A DNA stretch of 64,000 nucleotides, taken from positions 5,208,001 through 5,272,000 of the forward strand of contig NZ_CP029480.1 of the NCBI RefSeq assembly GCF_003258705.1. The letters are read 5' to 3'. Each line of letters opens with the position of its first letter. The stretch's first letter is position 1. Shown in pieces: positions 50,549-60,936 of this stretch. Position numbers and translations under genes: made by a program. The notes beneath the pieces are model-generated. The model was not told where the DNA came from and ran no database searches. It was given only the letters and a program-made list of their open reading frames with translations. Source of the DNA: Arcticibacterium luteifluviistationis (GTDB lineage Bacteria > Bacteroidota > Bacteroidia > Cytophagales > Spirosomataceae).

Positions 50549-52858
50549 TTAGAATGGATGAGCTATAGCCAAATTGAAAATGATATTTTCTTGCCTCCAT
50601 ACTTTCTTATCTAGACTGACTTGGTCCAGCACCCAAGGGTCATCAAGCCAAGGTTTCCTGATAGGAATGGCAAAATCTCCACGCAAAACCAAATAGGTGA
50701 AATCTAACCGTAAACCCACACCCATATCTACGGCCAAATCTTTCACAAAATCTGCAGTGAACTTAGCTTTCTCACCATAGAAAGTATCATCTCGGTACGT
50801 CCAGATATTTCCCATATCCACAAAACCCGCCAATTCTATATAATTGGATGCCTTAAATCTTAATTCTGAATTCAGTTCTAGTTTTATATCACCTTGCGAA
50901 TTGGCACCAAAAAGCTCCTGACTTACATCTTCGGGTGCTATTCTTCCTGGTCCAAGGCTCCTACCTCTAAAACCTCTTAAGCCGTTACTTCCTCCTGAAA
51001 AGTACTGCTTCGTTTGAGGAAGCATAATGGAGTTTTTATATGGAATTCCAAAACCTGTATAAAGCCTATTAGCCCAAGTAGTTTTACCTATACTTTTAAA
51101 ATACTTACCCTCAAAGTCTAATTTCACAAACTGCTCATAGGGCACGCCAAAAAGCTGCTGATAACCGCCATCCCCTTCTTCAGGTTTTTTAGCAATTAGC
51201 GACGCCACATTACCCGAAATATCAAAGCCAAAATTAAAAGAAACCCTATCTCTACTACTTTGAAGTGATTTTGGCGTGTAGCTAAGCTTATATTCTAAAC
51301 CCAGTAAAAGCTTGCTTTCTATAATCTGAAAGTACCTTTCCAAGTCACTTAGGTTTTCACTAAAAAAGATTTGATTCAAAAACTCATCTGAAAAATTACT
51401 GGCCTTAATTAAACTAAAATAGACAGGCGTAAGCGTGTGCTCATACTCCGAGTTTTTTCTCCAGAAATAAGAGAAGGCCGCATTAGAACTGGTTAGTGTA
51501 TAAAAATCTTTTCTTCTAAGAATCTCATAAGAGATATTAATATTGGTTTTAGGCACACCAGATGAAACCTTGGTTCTTTGTTTTATAAAAGGAATCAAGA
51601 AACGAGGAAAAGTAAGATCGCCAGCAACACTTAACCTTCTATAATTATTCCCGTATTCTATCTGCCCAAACTGAAGGTCTATACCACCATTAACTTCAAA
51701 TTTCAGAATCTCAGCTCCATGAAATATGTTTCTATTTTGCCACGAAATATTAGCCTCCGACCCATAAAGCCCATTACTCTTAGTTAAGCCACTTAACTGC
51801 CCTTTTAAAGATTTTTTCTTCAGGGGCGTTAAGAAATAATTGACATCTAAATACGTAGAATCGGCCGTTCTGTGAGGTTCGTACCTATTTCTTATGTATT
51901 GGAAATTTTTAAGATTAGAAAGTCTATTCAAACTAGCCTCTTGTTTTGACCTGCTATAAAGCTCGCCTGGTCTAAAAATTATTGATTCGGTAAATACCTT
52001 TGGCTTATAAGATTTATCATTTTCAGCTATCGCAAGTCCGCTTCTTTCTAGATTTCTGAACGTAGTTTTGACCTCTTTTTCTCCTTGTTTGGCAGAGCTA
52101 AGCACATTAATTTCTCTGATGTAATATTTATCTACAGCGGCATTGCTATAATCTGGAGATAGCTTGGTTTTAATAGTAAGTAAATTTGCATTTAAGTTAG
52201 TATCTACTTCCAAAATAAACTGACTAGGACTCATGTAGAAGTAGCCCTTTTCTTGTAAAGCGTTGCTTAGTCGTTCTCTTTCTGCTATTAGCTCATTTAA
52301 GTTATAGGGCTTCCCTGCTTTTAAAATTGTTCCCTCGCCCAAAGCACTGGCATCTTTCCCAAAAACTTCAAAACCTGTAGTATCTATACTTGTTTCTTTG
52401 ATGAAATACTGAGGAGCTAAACTTACTTCATACTCTACCTTGGTTTTGTATTTTTTAGTAACAGACTCAGAGGTAGCGGTACTTTTAAAGTATCCATTAT
52501 TTTCTGCCACATTAACCAAGTTGGAACGGTTAATCTTTGGGTATCCTGCTTCGTAAAAAACTGGCTTCTGACCTACTTTATTACGAAGAAAGTTTCTAAT
52601 GCCTTTTGGCTTTTTCGGCTCGCCAATATTATAATAGAGCCAGACTTTATATGGGAAACCCAAAACCATGCTATTGGTTCTTGGAGCAAGTACTTCCTCC
52701 ATGCCCACCACTAAATTATCCTTATTTTTTTTAGATATTTCCCCTTCTACCTGTACGCTCCCCCCACCATAAATGGTTTTTCCTTCTGGAAGTTTTTTTG
52801 ACAAACTACATCCAGTCAAGAAAAGTACTAGGGCAATATATAATCCTAAATTTTTCAT
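50549..52858 (-). CDS. tamL: TamL-type Omp85 lipoprotein (TamA-like)
   Basis: A 769-residue outer-membrane protein with a lipobox LFLTGCSLSKK (Cys17), POTRA-like regions at about 80-330 and an Omp85/BamA-type beta-barrel at about 350-769. FSGGSNGLRGFRGRSLGPG is the usual loop-6 RGF motif. TamA of Proteobacteria lacks a lipid anchor; Bacteroidota have a lipoprotein version called TamL. The start abuts the TamB stop (0 bp), so both are made from one mRNA. The pair forms the translocation and assembly module (or a phospholipid-transport system) of the envelope. Confidence 0.92.
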   Translation of the reverse strand: MKNLGLYIALVLFLTGCSLSKKLPEGKTIYGGGSVQVEGEISKKNKDNLVVGMEEVLAPRTNSMVLGFPYKVWLYYNIGEPKKPKGIRNFLRNKVGQKPVFYEAGYPKINRSNLVNVAENNGYFKSTATSESVTKKYKTKVEYEVSLAPQYFIKETSIDTTGFEVFGKDASALGEGTILKAGKPYNLNELIAERERLSNALQEKGYFYMSPSQFILEVDTNLNANLLTIKTKLSPDYSNAAVDKYYIREINVLSSAKQGEKEVKTTFRNLERSGLAIAENDKSYKPKVFTESIIFRPGELYSRSKQEASLNRLSNLKNFQYIRNRYEPHRTADSTYLDVNYFLTPLKKKSLKGQLSGLTKSNGLYGSEANISWQNRNIFHGAEILKFEVNGGIDLQFGQIEYGNNYRRLSVAGDLTFPRFLIPFIKQRTKVSSGVPKTNINISYEILRRKDFYTLTSSNAAFSYFWRKNSEYEHTLTPVYFSLIKASNFSDEFLNQIFFSENLSDLERYFQIIESKLLLGLEYKLSYTPKSLQSSRDRVSFNFGFDISGNVASLIAKKPEEGDGGYQQLFGVPYEQFVKLDFEGKYFKSIGKTTWANRLYTGFGIPYKNSIMLPQTKQYFSGGSNGLRGFRGRSLGPGRIAPEDVSQELFGANSQGDIKLELNSELRFKASNYIELAGFVDMGNIWTYRDDTFYGEKAKFTADFVKDLAVDMGVGLRLDFTYLVLRGDFAIPIRKPWLDDPWVLDQVSLDKKVWRQENIIFNLAIAHPF

Positions 52859-55800
52859 TTACTCTTTTACCCCCTTTTTGAACAAATCCTTAACTTTTTC
52901 ATACTCCGCCTGCAAAACAAAACTGACTCCGGTCTCCAATACAAAACCCTCCAAAACTGTTTGAAACTGACTGGTTCTATACACTTTCACGGCATACCGT
53001 CCGTCGGCAGTTATGTTATAACCAATTTCAATATTGTCTAAAAGCTCTGCTGAATTCTGGTCAATGCCCGAACTATTCTCCAGTTCAAAGTTCTTTCCTA
53101 CCGAAATTTTGACTCTATCATTTAAGAAACTTTTCTTGAGACCAATATTAAGGTCGGTTTTATATGCACTATTGCCACCGGTACCAATTTGTTCTGAGTT
53201 TAAGCCAAAATTTAAGCCCACCGAACCTATTATATCACCCGCTAAAGCATTGAGCTGCTCTGTCAATAATTTACTTACACTTTGCCTAGCAGACTGGCTT
53301 CCTAAGACAGAACCTAAATCAAAATCGTCGGTAGTAAACAAAAACTGGTTTAATGTCAACAGCAGAAAAACCTGTTGATTCATTATGTTGTCATCTTTAC
53401 TTAAGAAGGCTAAAACGTCGTTACTTTCTAACAAGGTTTTGGTGGTACTTGATGCTTTATCAGACACCTCCATCTCAAAACTTATCAGTGGATTTTCAAT
53501 GGTTCCGTCAATTTTCAAAATCACATCAAGTGGCACTTTACCCAAGTCTTCTAAGAGAATTCCAGCTTCCTTAAGTAATGGATTAATATCTGGGTTTACC
53601 TGATAAACCGCTTTTAACTGGAGCGATGCTCTCATAGGGTCACCAGACCAAATTATTACACTACCAGGCTCTATCAAAAAGTTCTTTTTTAAGACCTCTA
53701 CCAGCGTGGTATTATAAGAACCCGACGTGATTTCATAAATACCAATACAGAATATCTCCCCTGTAGGATATATACCTACAGTCAAGTTTGCAGAACCTTT
53801 AACACTTAATTTGTCGCCAGTAAGCTCGTCTAATATGATACTTAACTCCGCCTTTGAGTCCGTTTCTATATCTAAAATAACCTCTGAATCTAGGCCCGTA
53901 CCATTTGCCAATTTTGTGGTAGGTATCTCTAGGCTCTCAATTTCTTTATCGCTCGGTGGAGGCACAAAAGTCACCACACCATTTGATTCGGCGGTTTCTA
54001 CCTCAGTTGGCATAATAACCGTCATGTTACTTTGCTCATTAACCCTGATTTTACCGTTCATACTTGGGCTAGCCCCTACTCCCGAAACCTTCAAATTGGC
54101 ATTAATATTAGCCTTCCCATAAAAGAAGTCATTGCTACCTCTTTCCGCATTTATTAACAGGAAGTTCTTTGTATCTAATTTTAAATCATAAGAGACCGCA
54201 TCTAGGTTTGACCAGTCTACTTTTCCATTCACAGCCATTTTTTGATTCAAAGAATCTTTGACCACAAAATTTTCAAAACTGACATCGTTTCCTTTAAAAT
54301 AGACTTGTTGGTCTTCAATTTTTAAAGGGATTCCCAAATAATACGGAGTGACATTATAATCTACAAAAGACAGCTTCCCGTCCGCCAAAGGTTTATCAGC
54401 ATTACCAGATAACTTTATTTTTCCGGTTACAAATCCTTTTGACTTGGTCAACTGACCTCCACTTAAACTTTCAATTAACCTCGCATCTACTTTTGTAATA
54501 TTGGCCGTAAAGTCCACAGGAACGTCACCTGTCAAACCTACATTACCTTTAAAATCAAGCTTGCTATCTTTTCCATCCAAACCGCCACTAATGGCAGCAT
54601 GAACAGCATTTACTTCTTCAATGTTCAACGTCAAATCACCTCCTGCTATACCACCTACCTCAAAACCTTTTACAGCTAAATCACCCTTGACATTATAGTC
54701 TTCCATATAATCTACCACCACCAAATCGCCATTTAACTTGCCTTTTACGCCTTCTGATTTATATCCAGCAAAATTGGCAAATGGATTAATGGCAATGTCT
54801 ACCACGTTAGCATTAAGCTGCTTTTTGGTGGCGTTTATGGTTAGCATCTCATTATCTTTTGAAATGGTCAAGCCATTGATAAGAATGCCATCATCACCAT
54901 AATAAATGGGAGTCTTACTTATTTTATATTCCTTTTTATCTACCGTAAGGTCGTTTAAGGCAATTTTATAAAGCGAGCCTTCTGTTTCCATTCTTAAAGC
55001 TAAGCCATGCCTTTTATCTTCTGAAAGGCTATCTTTTGAAACAAAACTGGCATCCAAAATACTGTTAGAAAGCTTAAGGTCAAATTCATTTTTGGCCAAA
55101 ATAAAACTACCAGAACGTAAACTTTTCAATTTGGCATTTCCTTTCAATTCTTTACCATTTCCAGTTAAATCCAATTGGAAGTCTTTCAAAAGAATATCAC
55201 CATAAGTAAGATTCCCGAAATTCATTTCCCCTTTTAACTTGTCTTCATTCAGTGTAGCATTAAGCCTAATGCTTCTGTCAAAAGCCAATTCAGGAACAAA
55301 AACTTGCCAAATAGGATGTTCTAATACCTCCGCTGTTAATTCAAAATCTCGCTTTCCTGAAATCTCTTGAAAGTCCACGGAATCTTGCTTAAAATAACCA
55401 TTAACCTCTGCCGCGAGAATGTCAGGCAATGCATAATAGTCAAACTCACCTTCTAAATTAACCTTTAAGAAGGGTGACTCTATTTTAGCAATGTGCTTAT
55501 TTTTCTCATTTATAAAATCTCCTGAAAGCTCACCTACATTTAAGGTTCCTAGAGCCAGCTCCATGACCTTAAAAGTACCTGTAAGCTCGTCTGGTTTTAA
55601 TGAAGTCATGTTTAAGTCAAAAACACCTTTTATGTCTTCTTCAAAATCTGAAAGGCCTAAAGCTGCCAAATTCAGTTTAGTTATAGAAACATTTCCATTT
55701 ACTGGATATTCCTCTTTTCCTAAATCAACAGTAACCTCGGTAGTCAAACGAGCGTTTGGGTCTTTTGACGAACCTTTTAAATTTAAGAGACTATCTACCA

Positions 55801-57751
55801 TGGTAGCGTCAATCTCTAAACCCTGATAGGTATAGCCACTGTAAACAATCTTTTGAATCTCTCCTTTAGCTTCAATTGTCTGAAAGCTTGCGTCAGATTT
55901 GAGGTAAATATCTGTAGAAAGTAAACCGAGGTCTTGCTTCTCTTTGAAGAACTTGTCTACCGCCAAATCTTCTGTATGAAGGTTTCCTTCATAAGACAAT
56001 AATGTGGAGTCTCCCAAGTTTCTCACTACACCGTTTAGCTTTAAATCTCCCAAAGTACTGGTCACATCGGTGTCAATGTTTAAAACACCAGCATCTCCTT
56101 TAATTTTCCCTTTTAGGCTTAACCTATCTGGAATATTATAGTCTGCCAACATCTCGGCATCTGAAACCAATAGATTTACCAAACCTGAATTAACCGTAAA
56201 TTCTTGAATATTTAAATCGGCTTTCAGATAATCCATATTATCTAAACGAGCCACACTTCCAGATACGCTAACTTTAGAATTTTGCAAGCCTTCCATTTTA
56301 AGCTCATTTATCTGCAAGGCACTTACGCCGCCTTTAATGGCTGCTTTTATTTTTATTTTCTGATTTCTTTCACTTGCCACTATTTGGTTAGAATCCAAAC
56401 TAGGACTTAGCAAAAGCATATCGCTAACAGCCAAAAAGCTGTTATTAATTTTCAAATCAATATTTACAGCAGGCAGGTTTTCGCTTAAATCATCAATGCT
56501 GTTATAGGTAACTTTAGTATCCGTTTTAATCTCGGAGTACGGTGTTCTTAAATCAATATTTTCAAGCGTAATTCCGGTATCAGAATATGTAACTTTTCCG
56601 CTTAAACGCTCTAAAGTAAGTTTTGACTTATCTCTAAATTTCACATCATTTAAATTCACCTCGATTCCCGACTCTGTATAAGAAACGTCGGCTAAATCTA
56701 TCTTGGTGCCTTTAAAGTTTAGGTGATTATAATCAAAGCCTCTGGCCAAACGTGGAGCATTTTCGTCATCGTAAACCACATTGGTATTGTCAATCAAAAG
56801 CTCTCCCAATGAAACATTCCAAGGTGCTGATGGTTCTTCGGTTTCTGTTGCTGTAGATGTTGAGGAAAATGAACCTGCTCTAAAGGCTACCTGTACTTTA
56901 GAATCTAATAAGTTGACAAAATCAATTTTGACCAAGTTTTGGTTTAAGTCTAATTCGTCAAGTTCTAATTCAAAGTTCTTGAAGATGATTTTATTATCTA
57001 TTCCGAGGTCATCTCCTATCAACTTCCAGGCTACATTATTTACTCTTACCCCATTTAAATCTAGGTCAAGAGCACTGGAGGCTTCCTCAATGGTACTGAG
57101 TTTTTTGCCATTGAAAGTTTTCAAAACAGCATAGCCGTCGTTTACATCAATATTATTAATGTGGTATTTATTGGTATTAAGGTCTATCTCACTAAAACTG
57201 ACTCTAATGTCGTCTAGTTTTCCTTTGAAATTAACTCCTCCGTATTCGTCTTTATAAGCGAGGGATAATCGATTAGCTTTTACTTGATTTAATGAGAAGA
57301 ATGGTCCCGTTGTAGGCTCTTCTTCTACTTGATTTTCAACAACTGTGGTGTCTGATGCAAAAGCATCAATCAAAAATTGATAATTAAAGTCTTCATTAGG
57401 GGCATTTCTGTAAACATTGACGTTTGCATCTTCTATTAAAATTTGGTCTATGTCTATAATACCTCTTACCAGAGCCCACATAGAAATATCTACTCTAAAT
57501 CTCTTGGTACTAAGCAGTTCGTTTTGTTCTGTGTCTTCTACATAAACATCTGCCACGCTTACAAAATCAGGAATTTCGTACCGGATGGCTCCTATACTAA
57601 ATGGTGTGTCAATCTTGGATTTTAGAAACTTATTAACCTCCGTAGTTACTAGCTTTTGACCACTCTCGGTGCCCACATACCAAAACACGAAAAGCATCAG
57701 CGAAACGCTGATGCCTATTATCCAAGCCAATACCTTTAAAGCTCTGGTCAT
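52859..57751 (-). CDS. tamB: TamB/DUF490 translocation-module protein
   Basis: A 1630-residue protein anchored by an N-terminal transmembrane helix (about 7-25), with a long chain of beta-taco-like repeats that would span the periplasm. The C-terminal about 450 residues are the DUF490 domain (YEITSGSYNTTLVEVLKKNF, KLLTEQLNALAGDIIGSVGL, and the AEYEKVKDLF ending). TamB acts with TamA/TamL in outer-membrane biogenesis, and related AsmA-like proteins move phospholipids. The stop abuts tamL; a LolA-like gene lies 4 bp upstream. Confidence 0.95.
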   Translation of the reverse strand: MTRALKVLAWIIGISVSLMLFVFWYVGTESGQKLVTTEVNKFLKSKIDTPFSIGAIRYEIPDFVSVADVYVEDTEQNELLSTKRFRVDISMWALVRGIIDIDQILIEDANVNVYRNAPNEDFNYQFLIDAFASDTTVVENQVEEEPTTGPFFSLNQVKANRLSLAYKDEYGGVNFKGKLDDIRVSFSEIDLNTNKYHINNIDVNDGYAVLKTFNGKKLSTIEEASSALDLDLNGVRVNNVAWKLIGDDLGIDNKIIFKNFELELDELDLNQNLVKIDFVNLLDSKVQVAFRAGSFSSTSTATETEEPSAPWNVSLGELLIDNTNVVYDDENAPRLARGFDYNHLNFKGTKIDLADVSYTESGIEVNLNDVKFRDKSKLTLERLSGKVTYSDTGITLENIDLRTPYSEIKTDTKVTYNSIDDLSENLPAVNIDLKINNSFLAVSDMLLLSPSLDSNQIVASERNQKIKIKAAIKGGVSALQINELKMEGLQNSKVSVSGSVARLDNMDYLKADLNIQEFTVNSGLVNLLVSDAEMLADYNIPDRLSLKGKIKGDAGVLNIDTDVTSTLGDLKLNGVVRNLGDSTLLSYEGNLHTEDLAVDKFFKEKQDLGLLSTDIYLKSDASFQTIEAKGEIQKIVYSGYTYQGLEIDATMVDSLLNLKGSSKDPNARLTTEVTVDLGKEEYPVNGNVSITKLNLAALGLSDFEEDIKGVFDLNMTSLKPDELTGTFKVMELALGTLNVGELSGDFINEKNKHIAKIESPFLKVNLEGEFDYYALPDILAAEVNGYFKQDSVDFQEISGKRDFELTAEVLEHPIWQVFVPELAFDRSIRLNATLNEDKLKGEMNFGNLTYGDILLKDFQLDLTGNGKELKGNAKLKSLRSGSFILAKNEFDLKLSNSILDASFVSKDSLSEDKRHGLALRMETEGSLYKIALNDLTVDKKEYKISKTPIYYGDDGILINGLTISKDNEMLTINATKKQLNANVVDIAINPFANFAGYKSEGVKGKLNGDLVVVDYMEDYNVKGDLAVKGFEVGGIAGGDLTLNIEEVNAVHAAISGGLDGKDSKLDFKGNVGLTGDVPVDFTANITKVDARLIESLSGGQLTKSKGFVTGKIKLSGNADKPLADGKLSFVDYNVTPYYLGIPLKIEDQQVYFKGNDVSFENFVVKDSLNQKMAVNGKVDWSNLDAVSYDLKLDTKNFLLINAERGSNDFFYGKANINANLKVSGVGASPSMNGKIRVNEQSNMTVIMPTEVETAESNGVVTFVPPPSDKEIESLEIPTTKLANGTGLDSEVILDIETDSKAELSIILDELTGDKLSVKGSANLTVGIYPTGEIFCIGIYEITSGSYNTTLVEVLKKNFLIEPGSVIIWSGDPMRASLQLKAVYQVNPDINPLLKEAGILLEDLGKVPLDVILKIDGTIENPLISFEMEVSDKASSTTKTLLESNDVLAFLSKDDNIMNQQVFLLLTLNQFLFTTDDFDLGSVLGSQSARQSVSKLLTEQLNALAGDIIGSVGLNFGLNSEQIGTGGNSAYKTDLNIGLKKSFLNDRVKISVGKNFELENSSGIDQNSAELLDNIEIGYNITADGRYAVKVYRTSQFQTVLEGFVLETGVSFVLQAEYEKVKDLFKKGVKE

Positions 57752-57755
57752 AAAA

Positions 57756-58472
57756 CTATTTTACTTCAAACTCGTCTTCTGGCACATTATTGATTTTGAT
57801 ATCTGTTTTCACAGTTCTGGTTTTCCCTTGCTCTGTCATTACACTTTCAGAAGGATACCTAAGGCCGTTTTCTAATTTATCATAAGCTGTATGCTTATAG
57901 GTGATTTTATCGCCATTTGAATACGTTAAATCTTCCTGAACTATCAAGTTGGTTTTTGTCGAGAAATAATAGTTTCTAGTTACATCACTGTTTGACAGTT
58001 CTACCTGCATCGTGTTTTCGCCTCCGATGTTTTTAGGGCCTACCAATTTAGCTCTGTAGCCTTTGGCTTTGTAGTTCATAAATGGCAAATACTTGTCATT
58101 CAATTCTACCTGTAACTTTGACTTCTCAAAGTCGCTCAATTTTTGTGTTTGAAAAGAATTACCTCTATTTAAACCGCCTGTAGGCACGTGAAGGTTAGCA
58201 TTATTGCCATTCAACTCATAAAGGAAATTTCTTGACAATACCGTTCTAGAGCGAAGTACTTTGTTGTTTTTGACAGATACGGCTAAATTAGACTCATAAG
58301 GTACTTTTGCATCCTCCTCTGCTTGGTGAATGGAAAATGCCTCTATGCTATTGTAAACTTCCTCACCACCTGTAGCTTTCACGTAATTGTCAAAAATGGC
58401 GTCCGCTGTCTGAGCAAAAGCCCCAAAAGACATTGTTATAAAACCTAAAATTATTAATGCTTGCTTTTTCAT
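57756..58472 (-). CDS. exported LolA-like outer-membrane lipoprotein-sorting protein
   Basis: A 238-residue protein with a signal peptide (about 1-20, ending in AFAQT). The mature part starts ADAIFDNYVKATGGEEVYNS, a pattern common in LolA-like 'outer membrane lipoprotein-sorting' proteins of Bacteroidota, and includes NFLYELNGNNANLHVPTG and DLTYSNGDKITYKHTAYDKL. It leads the operon with tamB (4 bp gap) and tamL, so a role in envelope assembly is likely. It is not a classical LolA. Confidence 0.78.
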   Translation of the reverse strand: MKKQALIILGFITMSFGAFAQTADAIFDNYVKATGGEEVYNSIEAFSIHQAEEDAKVPYESNLAVSVKNNKVLRSRTVLSRNFLYELNGNNANLHVPTGGLNRGNSFQTQKLSDFEKSKLQVELNDKYLPFMNYKAKGYRAKLVGPKNIGGENTMQVELSNSDVTRNYYFSTKTNLIVQEDLTYSNGDKITYKHTAYDKLENGLRYPSESVMTEQGKTRTVKTDIKINNVPEDEFEVK

Positions 58473-58635
58473 TGATTATGTTGATTTATTCTTTTTCTAA
58501 ACGAATTCTATTTTTACTTATTCCAGACCTGCAAAGTATTTTAGAAAAACACAATTGACAAACCTATACTCTTATAACGTTGGTTTTAGTCAAATAGATC
58601 CTAAGAAAGTGTTAATAGAACTTATATATTTAAGC

Positions 58636-59205
58636 ATGCAAAAACTTCTCCAAGAGATTTCTAGTTGCCGAGTTTGTGAAAGTTTTTTATTAACAGGCTG
58701 CAGACCGGTAATTCAAGCAAGCAAAAAGAGTAAAATAGCCATAATAGGCCAAGCACCTGGCCGTAAAGTACATGAAAGCGGCATTCCATGGGATGACAAA
58801 AGCGGCGATAACCTGAGAGCTTGGCTCGGAGTTTCTAAAGAAATATTTTACGACCCTGATATTTTCGCTCTCGTTCCTATGGGGTTTTGTTATCCCGGAA
58901 CAGGTAAAAGTGGGGATTTGCCGCCACGCCCAGAATGTGCTCCACTATGGCATCAGAAGCTTTGGGACTTCATGCCTGATATTAAGTTAACCTTGCTTTT
59001 TGGGCAATACGCCCAAAAACATTACTTAGGAAAAAGTACAAAGAAAACGCTGACAGAAACTGTCAAAAACTATAAAGCGTATTTACCAGAATATTTGCCC
59101 TTGCCACACCCTTCTCCTAGAAATAATATTTGGATGAAAAAGAATGAGTGGTTTGCTGAAGAAATAATCCCAGAATTAAGAAAAGTAGTTACCTATGTTC
59201 TCTAA
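58636..59205 (+). CDS. uracil-DNA glycosylase superfamily protein
   Basis: A 189-residue protein. Motif I is IIGQAPGRKVHESGIPWDD (about 43-61), and the C-terminal motif LPLPHPSPRN carries the catalytic His. The short Cys-containing start SSCRVCESFLL hints at a metal or cluster site, as in the Fe-S UDG groups, but only two cysteines plus the GC in the next block are seen. I use the ATG at 58636; the frame is open further upstream from a TTG. DNA repair is the expected role. Confidence 0.85.
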   Translation: MQKLLQEISSCRVCESFLLTGCRPVIQASKKSKIAIIGQAPGRKVHESGIPWDDKSGDNLRAWLGVSKEIFYDPDIFALVPMGFCYPGTGKSGDLPPRPECAPLWHQKLWDFMPDIKLTLLFGQYAQKHYLGKSTKKTLTETVKNYKAYLPEYLPLPHPSPRNNIWMKKNEWFAEEIIPELRKVVTYVL

Positions 59206-59237
59206 GCTCTCTTTGACTCAAAAAATAGTAACACCTT

Positions 59238-59657
59238 TTAAGCTAAGGCCTCTGTATACTTTTTGAAACTGTCTAAAATAGCTTGCCAGCCTGCCTTTTG
59301 CATTTTGGAAGGGTTTTCAGATTCAGGCTCAAAAAGCTCTATTATTTTGACACCATTTTCCATTTTCATGAATTCCACCCTCACTTTTCGCCCGTCTGCT
59401 AGTTCATAAGATATCAATTCCTTCTTAACTATCGCCGTATAAACGCCACCCAAATCAAAGCTAAAGCTTCCGTCTTTGGCAGCCATGGTATAGCTAAACT
59501 TACCACCCACTTTCAAGTCATTCGAAGCTGCCGGCGTATGCCAGTCCTCTGAGGCATTATTCCAGTTCATAATATGAGTAGGAATAACCCAGCTTTCCCA
59601 GACTTTCTCTAAGGAAGCATTAATTGTAGTTTCAACCAAAATTGTGTCTTTATTCAT
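59238..59657 (-). CDS. SRPBCC/AHSA1-family protein
   Basis: A 139-residue START-like (AHSA1) domain. NASLEKVWESWVIPTHIMNW, GGKFSYTMAAKDGSFSFDLG and GWQAILDSFKKYTEAL are typical. The domain forms a hydrophobic cavity; ligands of this class vary and it is often a stress or regulatory protein. It ends about 30 bp from the convergent UDG-family gene. Confidence 0.9.
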   Translation of the reverse strand: MNKDTILVETTINASLEKVWESWVIPTHIMNWNNASEDWHTPAASNDLKVGGKFSYTMAAKDGSFSFDLGGVYTAIVKKELISYELADGRKVRVEFMKMENGVKIIELFEPESENPSKMQKAGWQAILDSFKKYTEALA

Positions 59658-59764
59658 TATGATAAGAATTGATTATCCATCTAAAGATAATCGTTTTCGT
59701 TTATTCGAAAAAAAACATTCATTGAACAGCAACTATATTTTGACAATAGATGGTCAAACCATCA

Positions 59765-60718
59765 TTAAGTCGCTAAAGCTGACAATTCATCGGGCTTCAA
59801 GGGCATTCTATCTTTAAGTTCAACCCTGGTTCTAGGTAAACTTTCGGGATAGTTCTTTTGAATAAACTCAATCATTTTTTCTCTAATAAGCACCCTTAAA
59901 TCCCATGCGGTTGGCGAGTTTTTAGCACTCACCAAAATCCTAATTTCAACAGAAAACTCTTTGGCCTCGGTCACTTGAAGCACATTCGCTTTCCCATCCC
60001 AAAGCTCCGTTCCTTCTAAAAGTCGAGTCAACTCTGCCCTCAGTGCATCAAAAGGCACATTATAATCTGTATATAGAAAGATTGTTCCCGTGATATCGGC
60101 AGAGTTTCTAGTCCAGTTTTGAAAAGGTTTATCTAAAAAGTAAGTAGAAGGCAACACGAGACGTCTTTTATCCCAAATACGAACTACCACATAGGTCAGG
60201 TTTATTTCTTCTATCCAGCCCCATTCTCCTTCCACCACTACGGCATCTTCTATTCTAAAAGGCTGTGTAATGGCTATTTGAATTCCCGCCAGCAGTGTGC
60301 CCATAATCTTTTGAGCTGATAAACCTAGAATAATACCAGCCACACCTGCCGAGGCAAATAAGCCAATACCCAATTCCCTTATTTTGTCGAAAGACAGAAG
60401 AATGAGACCAATCCCGAAAAGTATGACTATAAAATTAGCGATTTTTTCAAGCAGATTGATTTGCGTATAAACCTTACGAGACTTCAGGTTATTCTCTTGC
60501 TCTAGGTCATACTGACGAAGCAATAAAACCTTTAACCTAGCTATAAGCTCAATCACGAACCATGCACCTCCCGTAATTATCAATATATAGCTATAGTCTT
60601 TCAGGAAAGTAAGCACCTCACTATCAATATGAACAAACCGATTTAATAGCGGTTTAAAAAAGATAGTTACCAACGTAAAAGCAATACTTACATAAAAACT
60701 CTTCCTATTCTTTCTCAT
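59765..60718 (-). CDS. MscS-family mechanosensitive ion channel
   Basis: A 317-residue membrane protein with four N-terminal helices (about 8-26, 40-62, 88-108, 112-132) and an MscS beta and C-terminal domain (about 155-300). GLSAQKIMGTLLAGIQIAIT is the pore-lining TM3 region; PFRIEDAVVVEGEWGWIEEI and LVLPSTYFLDKPFQNWTR mark the beta domain. It likely releases solutes upon osmotic downshock. Confidence 0.93.
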   Translation of the reverse strand: MRKNRKSFYVSIAFTLVTIFFKPLLNRFVHIDSEVLTFLKDYSYILIITGGAWFVIELIARLKVLLLRQYDLEQENNLKSRKVYTQINLLEKIANFIVILFGIGLILLSFDKIRELGIGLFASAGVAGIILGLSAQKIMGTLLAGIQIAITQPFRIEDAVVVEGEWGWIEEINLTYVVVRIWDKRRLVLPSTYFLDKPFQNWTRNSADITGTIFLYTDYNVPFDALRAELTRLLEGTELWDGKANVLQVTEAKEFSVEIRILVSAKNSPTAWDLRVLIREKMIEFIQKNYPESLPRTRVELKDRMPLKPDELSALAT

Positions 60719-60936
60719 AATTTCTAAACTACATGACTTTGTTCTAAAAAAAGAGAACAGACAAGAAAACTTGGAAGTTTCTGGCCATAGTTATATTCCC
60801 TAAATCCCATCCAATAACACAATATCATCGTCATAATCTTATCTCAAGGCTCTCTTATCTATACTTTAGCCCGAACGCTTGTTTTGCCCATGCCTTTTTA
60901 ACAACTTTGGTACTTTACTGACTCAACCATTATCAA